From Sebastes aleutianus (taxonomy: Eukaryota; Chordata; Actinopteri; Perciformes; Sebastidae), in assembly GCA_916700875.1 (NCBI GenBank), contig CAKAKS010000060.1, positions 3,271,334-3,335,333 on the forward strand: a DNA stretch of 64,000 nt. The letters are read 5' to 3'. The notes below the pieces were generated by a model that saw nothing but the letters and a program-made list of their open reading frames with translations, had not been told where the DNA came from and did no database searches. Positions within the stretch are counted from its first letter, which is position 1; each line of letters starts with the position of its first letter. The position numbers and the translations under genes are program-made. Below, piece by piece: positions 48,798 through 60,700 of the stretch.

Positions 48798-51700
48798 GTA
48801 AGGAAAGCTACATTGATTGATTGATTGATTATGGACATTTTTCATTTTTAATCAGAAATATATCTTACCTATATTTCCTTGCTTACAGGTTTTAAATCAC
48901 TTGCACAAAAAACTAAGAAATATGTCCAAAAAGTCAGAGGCGTCAAAGAAGAAGGTATGTATGAAGCTGTCTTTTGGAGGGTTGGGAGTGTCATGGATTA
49001 CAGCCATATGTTAGCAAACCTGCCTGTGACTGTAATCAGAAACAAACACTGAATAAACACTGGATAACAGATGGACAGATGGGCTGATTTATAACCTGTT
49101 GTCTCACTAAGAACTAAATCAATTTGCAGAAGTTGAAATAGCAAACAATGTGACTGTGAAATATCAACATTTTAAATCCGTCTGAGTCAAAAATTATACT
49201 TGAATTACTGAAAATACTAATTTTTTACTCATAAGTGTGAACACTTGAGTTCAGTATTACACAATTATCTGCTGCCATGATGATGATAATGTTGCCAAGA
49301 TGATGATTTTGATGGTGAAAGATGTCACTTTCACTCTTTACATATTTTGTTTAAGAAAAGGCTCACAAGTTGTACCATTACTGAAATACCCTTCATCTAT
49401 CTGGATCCTATTCACTAAGCAGCAGCCTTTTCTTCTGTCGACATATGGTTCGATTCAAAGCAGGGGTCAGCGTTCTTGGCCTTTAGGAAGATATATATCA
49501 CAGCTACGCTGACCCACAGTCCTGCTCACATTATTCAGCGAGGGGCTGATCTGTCTGCACCATATGCTCCAGGCTACCATTTCCTCCAAATTCAACAGGC
49601 GGTCGGAGGGAACTATTTCCATTGTCTGTGTTGTTCCTTAGAGCCAGAATGATGAATATTAATGTTATAATGCTTACTGTTAACTGGCACACTCGAGCAA
49701 AGTGTGGCCAAAAGGCGACACGCAATCAAGCTGCCATCAAGCCTTCATTATTCCCCATTTAGCTTTCCTGAGAGCCAGTTATCTGCTGTCGCCGGCTTGA
49801 CTGTCTATCCGTCTGTCTATCTGTCTATGCGTCTGTCTATCCGTCTGTCTGTCTATCCGTCTATCTATCTGTCTGTCATTGTCCTTCACAGCTGGTCAGT
49901 TTAGCAGCACCATCTGATAACAGCCTTGTGCTATGAGCCCAGGAGTGCAGACTGCTGGTCTGCTGCTGGGAGGGGGAGGAATTGATGAGAGCGTGCTTTG
50001 ATGTGCACCTTCTCCACACGCATGCTTTACTGCATGAGGCATAAAACTGGAATTTCATATGTTCTCATGATTTAGAGGGCTCACTGTGCAGAGCGCTGAT
50101 GGAGAATACACAGAGGGGATGTTACACTGACAGCTTTGTGACACACAGTGCATTAAAGCCGGACTGAAATACATAAATTACCTCGGTAGGATGGCTACTG
50201 TTCAACTAGAACCAATGTCAGAACGGACTGTTTGCACACACATATTAAATCTGAGTAAGGTATCAACAACTTCAATAGAAAAGGGTCACCGCCAGAAAAG
50301 TTGTTAGGCTCGGTGGCCAAGTGTCTATTTTTTGTGGGGGTGGGGTGGGGGTGGGGTGGGGGTGGGGGCTGCTGAGCAAAACTCAGAGGAGCGGCTTGTC
50401 ACTGAAATAAGAATAGCTGGTCCACCTTAAAGGTCAGCCCACCTTAAGCGAGCCTGAGCTGCAGTTGGCGCTAACTTCGGGGCTAATGCTGCGTTGCAGA
50501 CAACTCGGAGGTCGGAATTTTTCCAACTTCCAACCTCGAGGCGTTCCAGGCGCACAACGCCAAATGTAAACAAAAACCATGGCTGACACTTCCATTGTTG
50601 TGTGCGTGCTACTTCATGAAGTCGGGGTAGATGGATTTGCTTCCAACTCCCACTTTGAGTGGCGTTCCATTGCACTTTTTTCTGGTAGGAGGTCGGACAT
50701 TTTTTGAGTTCCGAGTTGTCTGGCACGCAGCATAGCTTTAATCAGCAGGTTTATAGACCCTCATGTTAAAATGTCCATCTTTACAGCAGAAATAAACATG
50801 TTTACAGAATGGTACAAAAAACATTTTTGGTCTCTATAGCTAGTTTCTCCATTCATGACAACTGTATGGGGGTAGATTTTATATAACTCAATCATGTAAA
50901 TAATATTAAGGCTTAAAGTCAGGCATAATGAGGGCGTGGCTGCTTTGAGTGACAGGTGGGTGCCGTACCAGGCCGCATGTTCTGCTGCGTCACCCGGCCT
51001 GCCTCAGCTCCACCAACGATCCACCTCTTTGCCCATTTTTGGATTAGCTAGACATTAATAATACATTGTGCATCAGGAGTCAAATAGATCAGCTAATTTA
51101 TTGTTATTTTTGTGTATTATTAAATCTTTATTTATGCCACTGGTTTAGTTGGGTAGGTCTATGCGTAGGCTACTCTTTTACAGCAACAACCTGTCTAGAG
51201 TCACACTGAAAAATAGCGAAGAATAATAAACAGGAAACATAGTCGGTATACAAGCACCTTATAGACCAACAGAGTGCTTTGAAAAGGATTAGAAATAAAC
51301 TGCAATATGAAAGCAATCCCTCAGAGCTGTTCTCACGTCCTTCCATGGTGTGAAATCAAGGTAAAGGTGCTGCCGGGCAAAACAACACTTTCAAGAGGAA
51401 ACAAATCTTGACATGACACCTGTCCCGTCAGACGTCCCATTTTGACTCCCCGGCTGCTTTCTCTTTCACTCTGAACTGAGACGCTGTAAAAAGTTAACCT
51501 GGCTGTTCTGTTGGGAATCTTGTGAACTAAGCATAACATGTAACATATCTTATCTCATTGCTGGTCAGTGTTACCTAATGATGCTACAGTGTCTACTAGC
51601 TGTCACCAATGTCAAAAATATAACGATAGTGCTCATAATCCATCTTTCACTGCTTTAAATGCTTACATTTAAAGGAATAGTCCAACATTTTTGGAACTGT

Positions 51701-54700
51701 TTGTGGCCGGAGGCATTTGTTTTCGTGTTGTCCGTCCATCTCTCCGGACCATTCTTGTAAACGTGATATCTCAGGAGCACATTGACGGAATTTCCTCTCA
51801 AGGATGAACTGGTTAGATTTTGGTGCTCAAAGGTCAAAGTTCAGGGTCACTGGGACCTCACCTTTGTCCCACTCTCATGATGTCTTGGGAATGCCTTGAG
51901 AATTTTTTTTCAAATTTGGCACAAACATCCACTTGGACTCAAGGATGAACTGATTCGATTTTGGTGGGTCAAAGGTCAAGGTCACTGTGACCTTACGTCT
52001 GTTCCATTATCGTGAAAGCGATATCTCATGAACGCCTGGAGGGAATTGTATTACACTTTGCACAAATAGCCTCCTGGACTCAAGGATGAACTGATTAGAT
52101 TTTGGTGGTCAAAGGTCAGAGGCCACTGTGACTATGACAATTTCACCCACACGTCTAACAGAACAAAATGATGAAGTGATGACATTTTGGGAAAACATGG
52201 ATGTAAACTGCAACTTGACTGGTTGGCGGAGGCATACAACCACGAGGCGATAACTCTAGTGTCCCATAGTTAGATGAAGAGATCAATACTATCATGTCTG
52301 TACTGTAAATATGAAGCTACAGCCAGCAGCTGGTTAGCTTAGCTTAGCATAAAGACTGGAAACTGCTAGCCTGGCTTTGTCCAAAGCTAACAACATGGGA
52401 CAGCTGTGGCACAAGGGGGTTGCCCACATGTTGTCCACAAGTGTCCTTGAGCAAGACACTGAACCCTAATCGCTCCAGATGGTCAGGCAAGTGCATTGCA
52501 TGGTGGCTCGCTGCCATCGGTGCGTGTCTGTGTGAATAGGTGAGAAATTGTAAAGGGCTTTGGATAAAGCTCTAAAGCTCATAATATTGGATGTTACATC
52601 TGGCCAGCTGTTCAGGGTGTACCCCGCCTCTCGCCCAGTGACCGCTGGGATCTGCTCCAGCCCCCACACGTGTGTTTACAGATGGGGCTAATGGATGGAT
52701 AATATGGTTGCCTAGCAATCTCATGTTAATGACAAGACTTCAGGAAGTCACTGCTCCACTTCAGGTTTTGTACAGATGAAACAAACAAGCTATAACGTGT
52801 TAATTAGTGAGCTTTAAGGTGCTTTCAGACAGTGATCGTCTCCTGTATCATTTCTCTCCATGTGGTTTCTGTGGTTTCCATGGTCACGCGGCAAGCTGCG
52901 ACAGGAAGTTGAAAAAACATCAAAAATGCAGCTGCAAAGAGCATGCCCTCCCTCTCCTTGCCAACTTTTTCTTCTAGTCTTTATGCTAAGCTATGCTAAC
53001 AATCTTCTGGATGCAGCTTCATATTTACTGTAGAGCTGCAACGATTTAATCGATTAGTGGTCAACTATTAAGTTAATCACCAACTATTTTGATAATCGAT
53101 TAATCGGTTTCAGTAATTTTTTATGAAAAAGAAGTTAACATTCTCTGATTCCAGCTTCTTAAATGTGAATATTTTCTGGTTTCTTCACTCCTCTATGACA
53201 ATAAACTGAATATCTTTGAGTTGTGGACAAAACAAGTCATATTGGGCTTTGGGAAACACTGATTGACATTTTTTTACCATTTTCTGTCATGTCATAGACC
53301 AAACAACTCATCGATTCTTTGAGAAAATAATCAACAGATTAATCGGAAATGAAAATAATTGTTGGTTGCAGCTGTAATTAATGAGCGTGATATCGATCTT
53401 TCGTCTAACTCTCGGCAAGAAAGCGAATAAGCATATCTCCCAAAATGTCAAACTATTCATTGGAGCCTAAACTAATTGTGGTTGTTGTGAATCAGAGTAG
53501 TGTTATCAAAGAATTATGAGTTTGGTGTCATGTTTGCCAGCTCCTTTTATGTGCTGTCGTAAAGCATTAGCGGATATACAAGCAAGGGGTGTTTTTCAAA
53601 AAAGATCAAATGAGACAAATACATAAATTGCAGCGGGCCACATGGTGTCCTTGGCGGAGAGGAGAGAATTTGTTCAAATAAGTGTTTAATCAATAGTTTG
53701 TGTGGTGAGGCCTCTGCAGCTCAACACCAGGCCTGGGAAAGTGACAGCTGGGAAGAGCAAGGTTACTCCCACTGCTGTTGTGAAATACATCCAGACAGAC
53801 TTCTTATCGCCCTCAGCAGGAGTCAGCCTCCAAAAGTCAAACGAGACAAAGCTCCCCAAAAAGAAAATACATTAGTAATCGTCCTTAATCTTTCTGGAGG
53901 TCCTTTGTGCATAGATGTGACAAATCCGGTTTAGATAAATCTCTTTCCCCCTCTGGTTTTATGTCGTGTTCAGATTAAGAAAAAGCTGAAATGTTGTTGA
54001 TATCTGATTTATGGCTTCTGGTTAACGTTCTTGGGAATACCAGAGTGTTGGAGTTCATTTTATTTGGCAAACAATTATGTTTTTAATGAATTCTCAGTGT
54101 AGAACCAGAGGTTAAAAACTCAGTATAGGTTTAGGAGTTTTCTCTCAATGCTATGAGTCAGTCAGACATCCAGACGGAGCACACAGATGGTTATGGATAA
54201 TAAGGAAAATTAATATTTGGCCAAGTCGTGGTTGAAATTGTTTAACAGCATCTGTAAACTGATACATGGACAGCTAACGACCAAACAGCTTCAGAGACCA
54301 AACTGAGACTTACAATGCTAACTGAATGAATTAACAGCGTCACTCAACATCACACTATCATTTCCCAGCGGCTTCAAAAGAACTGTATTTATTTAGGTAT
54401 ATTTTTAGTTTAATGGGCGGGTCCATCTGCATCCTGTACTGTTTTTTCAAATGGAAGCGCCCACTCAGTCATGACGTAGGTAACCAAATTAAGCTAATCG
54501 AAGCTAATCAATAAGGTTATGAATATTGTGATATAATGGCTTCAGTTCCCCATTGTAAAGGGCTGTCAGATGGAAAAAACGAAAACAATTATTTAAGCCA
54601 CCAGTACGCTATATTTAGAATATTTTCAGTGCTTTACCTCGCCATCAGACAGCCTTTTCCGATGGGGGGAACTGAAGTCGTTATATTGCTCTCTTCAAAG

Positions 54701-57700
54701 CCAACAGACCAGACTCCATTCACAAAAGTACTCATTTTACCTCGCAGAACACGGGAGTTTGCTGGTCTACCGCTGCATCGATCGGTTAGTTTGCTTGTGT
54801 CATTGTGTGACATTTGGAACCGAATTAACGTGGTGTCCACAAAGCAGTACATCGCTTAGTTTCCGTGATGGTACTCCTGTCTGCTTCTCCAAACTGGGAG
54901 CGTGCCGACCGCCATCTAAGTTACTATATGTAACATGAATACACTGACTAGAAGAATGTATATATACTGTACACGTAACGCTGCTACGCATGACGTCTTA
55001 CATAAAATACAAAAATATAGATTAAGTATGTTTTAACTCCGTCCTGCTCCGGTTGAGAAGGTAACGGTACCCTTAACTTCAGTGACAAAGACAATACAAC
55101 AGTTTACAACAAGCTCCTTTTGAATGGCTCATTGACTAGCATTAAGTTGGCAGTTAGTTTTTACTTTGTACTTTGTTTTCACACTCTGCTAATGTTAAAA
55201 TACTAACCTTTGTTACAAACATCTTTATAGAGGGCTGAAGATAAAGGTCGATTTTTCCAGTACGTCTCACAGATTGGATTTTATTTAGTACTTTTTTTTA
55301 TAACAATAGAGAAGAGGAAGTGATGCTCTTCTGGGCATCCTTCTCTCATCCATATTGACTCGCACACCTGTAGTGCCCAGATAAGAAGTCTGCAGTTGGA
55401 CCCTCCACCAAACCCAACCAGTCTTATGGCTGCAATGCATTCTGGTCTATTGAAGCTGCTGTCAGAAGCAGCCTCAATACAAAGCACCCTCCAAGAAAAT
55501 TGGCACCTTGTTCGACTGATAGATTTCTCCCCCTCAAAGGGGATCTAAGACATCCTTTGATTGTGATGTCAAAAACCTGACGATTATCACAGACGCTTCA
55601 CATATTTCCATTGTAGCTGAACTGAAAATAACTCAGCAAGATCTGTAGGCCTATATCTACATGTAGCCAGTTATTATGGAAACAGCAGAAATGTAATGTA
55701 GTACAGGCAGCCAAATGAGCCATGAATCGCAGATCACATCACCATTTAATGTGTTTTTTCTGTAAGGAGAAAATGCTTGTGTCCTGATATCCTGCTTTGA
55801 CTTTAATCACTTGAATCACAAACTGAACTGTGACACACAAGAAGATGGATCATTGTAAATGTGATGTCAAAAACACATCTTGACAGCTTTTAACCAATTA
55901 TTGGAAGCATTGCAGTGACCGGCTAACAGCTTTGGACAAAACATGGCTTACATGTAGAGAGACAGCGTGGCTGGAGAGGAGAGGCTTTTATTAGTTCAGT
56001 CTTCCTCTGCGGCGATGCTCCTGTTTATTTTAGCCTAACTGATGGCTCTCAGGGGGTTGAGGTGAAGATATGAATGTGTTATAGAGGCTATGCAAACAAA
56101 TCATAGTTATTAACATGCTGCATGTAACTGTGGGAACCTCTCTCTGGCTACTGTGTCTTTGTGTACTGTATGTAGCTGTATGTGTGTGCGCGTGCACGCA
56201 CTTGCTCGTGTATTATGGTGGGGCTGATATCTCTGGCCAATATTGACCTTTCATTTCAAAATGAATATGGCCCACTCAGTGACATTTATCTCTGATATGA
56301 TCGATAAGGTTTATTGTAAAACTGATCGATGCTGTTGCACTCAACTGAGAGAATTTCCATTTGACATGATAATCATGAAGCATTTCATCAGACTTCACAA
56401 ACATTTACACAGACATGCTATCGTTGTTGTCATACTGCTTATCAGTGGAGAGTTGCTACAACTTTTACTTTTTTGGAAAGTTTGGAGAGCTTTTTGCCAT
56501 ATTGACTTTCTTCTTTGTTCATTCTTAGGGCTACAAAATAATCGAATATTAATCGCGATCACAATTTTCGACTGCGATATTGATGTTTAAAATGCGTCAA
56601 ATCAAACGCTTCCTAAACTAACAGCCTGCCACTGGGGAGCGATCACGATATTTTCACTTCACTTTTTGGGGAGCGGCGGCAGCCTGTGAAAAACGTTCCT
56701 GAATGTTGCGTCTGCAGTGAAGAGTTACATACTGCATATTACTCGTTCTGCCCGTCAAAATGGAAATGCACTGAATTCAGGTGCAGAAGAACCTTATTTT
56801 AAGTCTTATTTTGATGCAAAGATTTGTACATTAGCAGGAATGTAGCACAATACAGAAATGAGAGCAGAGCTCTGTTTTATTTAAATGTGAAAGTGTAATA
56901 AAAAATATTTTATCCCTAAAATTAATGAATAATCGTGATAAATAATCGTGATTATCATTTTGGCCATAATTGTGCAGCCCTGGTTCATTCTACTGCATAC
57001 ATTTTTGTCTCTCTCTCAACCCCAACCACTTATCCGGGGTCGGGTCGCGGGGGCAACAGCTCCAGCAGGGGACCCCAAACTTCCCTTTCCCGGGCCACAT
57101 TAACCAGCTCTGACTGGGGGATCCCGAGGCGTTCCCAGGCCAGTGTGGAGATATAATCTCTCCACCTAGTCCTTGCTCTTCCCCGTGGCCTCCTCCCAGC
57201 TGGTCATGCCTGGAACACTTCCCTAGGGAGGCGCCCGGGGGGGGAGGGGGCATCCTTACTAGATGCCCGAACCATCTCAGCTGGCTCCTTTCAATGCAAA
57301 TGTCCTTCGTCCCTCACAAATGACTGAGCTTCTCACCCTATCTCTAAGGGAGACGACAGCCACCCTCCAGTGAAAACCCATTTCGGTCGCTTGTACCCAC
57401 GATTTAGTTCTTTGGGTCATGACCCAGCCCTCATGACCATGGGTCATCACGAAGACTGACCGGTAGATCGAGAGCTTTGCCTTCCGGCTCAGCTCTCTTT
57501 TTGTCACAATGGTGCGGTAAAGCGAATGCAATACCGCCGCCACCCCCCGCCCCCCAGTCTTGTTTTTTAGCCACCTGGTGAATTTAAGTCTAATATTCAC
57601 TCTCCTTTTCCTGTTTTGCTCTCCATCAACTCCTGAGGGAAATACCTGTCTCTTTAGATGCTCCACTATATCCACCGTCTAGCTAGTCCCTAATTTCACA

Positions 57701-60700
57701 TTGCCGAACTGACATTTGGTGGTAAGCCGGTAGTGCACAGTGGATTTACTGTATCAGAGCGTTTTTACCCTGAAAAACAGCTGCTGACTGCTGCTTCACT
57801 GATGAGAGCAGTGAGACGGAGCCAAACAGTAGCCTAAAGGTTGGGAATTAACATAGCCCTGTCTTTTCAAACATCAAATGTTCCCACATTCAACAACTAA
57901 AGCAGAAAACACCTTTGTGTATTATTCTGAGACACTACTTTTACACTTTTCAGACATGCTTTTGTGCTTTTGGGTACAAAAACAGAACGTTTCAACCCTT
58001 TATCGTCTCCGTCATCATGAGCCCATGTTGTGTTGACAAGTTTTGTTCAAGGCTGCAGAAATGTAACATTCTGAATGCAGTATGTAATTCCGATGTGTAA
58101 AATGACACACAAGACTTCTATTTGATATAATAGTGCGGCCATAAAAGATTGCATCTTTGGAATATTTCACCCAATAGAATCGTGGTATCACTTCAGCGGA
58201 GTGTTGGAACAAGTAAATACAGAATTCATTTTATTTGAAGGGATGTGCAGAAGACTGACATGACACCGTCTTAACCATGACATGACATTACACCTGTCGT
58301 GATCATGACAGAGTCTTCATGAATGTTTAGGACTGGTTGGTTTTGACATTGAGACCATTACAATTGTGTCATGAATAATTCCCTCAACTACACTCGAACC
58401 GTTTGGACTTGTCATAAAGATGTCATTAAGTGTTATAAGGCCAGTTTGACGGGAATACAGTGATTTACGGAGTGATGGACAGACAACTTTACTTGTTGCT
58501 ACAGTAACAACTAACTGCTTGCTGCTAACTGTAGCTGCCGTTAGCCAATGAGCTCAGTTAGCTGTGCAGCTAGACGTCCTATTAGCTGACTCGAGCCAAA
58601 CCCGGTAAGGAATCCACCTTGGTACTGTATTCCCTGTCATCATCCTGGCCTCCGTCGGTCTTGGAGGCTGTGTTCGATCCCGGTCCGCGGTGTTCACTGA
58701 GCCCCATGTTCCCTCAGATCAGTAGATCATTAGCCATGGTTCCGACGGACCATTATTTCAAGACCCCAATAGTCCAAAAAAATTTCCCATTGGACCAAAA
58801 GCCCATTTGTTCGACAGCCCAACAAACGGCCATTGTTCCGAAGGCCCATTCCGACGAAAATACAACAAACCGAAGCACATGGCTAATTATTATGCAGAAC
58901 GACATCACCAGAACTTCCCAGTAGCATTATTTTTTCCTACTATGGTATGGACCCGCCCTACTCTGCCTCTGACTGGCTTACCCTAAACCTAACTAATCTC
59001 ACTCCTCATGCCTAAACCCAACCAACCCAACCAATAAAAGCAGCGAGTACTTGCCAAACTGTCTGTCTGTTATCGAATATTGTCAGCGCGATATCTCAAA
59101 AAGTTATTGGCCAAGGATGATGCTCAGGGAACTTGGGGCTGAGGGAGCATGGGGCCTAATTTAGATGGAAAAATAATTCATAGGCCCGTGTTCACTGGGA
59201 GCAGCAAGTAAAGCTATCCGTCCATCACTCCGCAAATCACCCCTTCAAATAAAGTGTTACCCACAATTCATATGGAACATTGTCAAAGGACAGTTGTGAA
59301 AAGACAGTTTTTTTCTGTGCTACTCAAGGGGAAATGTAGTCAGACGAATCTGGTTACTATGGCAGCTTCAAATACGGCAGCATCAATTCAACATTGGTCA
59401 ACAAAAGCCCGTATCAGTCAGATGTCTGTATGTACGTTCATCATTTCTGCATGCATTTATCCACGTCTCATTTTGTGCTGTTTATTATTATTATTCTGTC
59501 TGTAGCTTTTCCTGGTCACTTACATCAACTCTGTGATTTCTGATACATGCTCAAATGTCTAGACTGGACATGTTTTAGCATGTTTTTTTTTGTGTTCCTT
59601 GAAGAAAACTACAGAGATTAGGAGCAGCATTTTCTAATTAATTTATGACTCCTCAGTTTTGTTTTCTACAATGGGAACTAATTGGTGCTGAAATAAATCC
59701 ACTTGCCACCTAGAAATGCAGAGGAGAGGCTCAGCGGATCAGACAGCATGTAATTAGTTTTTTTTTATGATGACACTTTCCAGCTGTAGCTTTTGGCTTT
59801 ACTGATAGTCTTGCCTGAAGTAATAACATCCAATACTCTCCTCTCAGACATTCCATAAAATGGGTTTGACATAATTGGCGCACTAAGTTTCAGCATTTTG
59901 AAACATATCTGGTCATTTTTTTACATTCTTGTCAGTGTTAAACGTATAAAGACCCGAGGCCCAACAAGCCTTATGGATGAGAAGCTTCAAAACAGACCTA
60001 CAGGATCTTTGTAATCCTGATACGTAGCTCTGTAGAGAAGTACAAGACTGGAATGATGTTCCATTATTTTCTTTTCACCCACAAGTTTGCCACGTCATCT
60101 ATAATAAGTACTGTACAAGTGAATAATTCTGATATGAGGGCGATCTAAACATCTACAGTATTGCAGCTGGATCTGCTGAGTGAAACGTCAGAAAGGATAA
60201 TGTGATTAATGTGGTGCCGGTCTGTTTAATGCAATACAATTAGGGGGTTTCATGTTATATAAGGCCCTGAATGAGTATGAAATTGAATGCACATGGGTCA
60301 ACTGTATCTATTGGTTTAAGTAGGAACTGCAGTACAGCTAATATTCATCAATTTAAATCTGCACTAATCAATATTATTATATGTCAGTGAGCTAAAAGAT
60401 GTATTTTCGCATCTTTTCGCTCATTGTTTTGGTTTTTCTTCCCAGCACCATGTGGCAGATGGGCAAGGTTAGTCACTAGCTGGTGAACATACAGTAGTGG
60501 ATCATATCTTGGCTAAAGAGCCAGATATGTTTCTCAGGAGTTGGTAAACGGAGCTAAAAGCAGAGATATTGGACCTACGTTCGCCAGATTGCCAGAAACA
60601 CGACTCCGTACGAACACTAATGTTGCTCTCTGTCTGCAGGATGTTTAAATAAGGCAACTTTTGCTTACACGTTTGTCATGACTACAATGATAATACGCCA

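Larger units (their letters stand above)
51672..53459. mobile_element. Multiply nested MITE in galr1 intron 2
   Basis: The outer ends are GAATAGTCCAACATTTTTGG (left) and, reversed, GAATAGTTTGACATTTTGGG (right). Inner inverted arms at 52290-52390 and 52965-53030 share GTAAATATGAAGCT and TTAGCATAAAGACT. The element is broken by a tandem-array element (51693-52257), SINE/LINE tails (52395-52690) and a hAT-like MITE (53031-53375). It is a layered record of successive insertions. Confidence 0.65.

Noticed and set aside
48798..48824. Continuation of the galr1 exon 1 frame past 48797
   Set aside because: It runs into intron 1 after a strong GTAAGG donor and diverges from the family; exon 2 restores the known sequence.
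48147..48845. 232-codon minus-strand ORF
   Set aside because: It is the antisense shadow of galr1 exon 1; its His/Gln/Asp-rich composition follows from the receptor codons.
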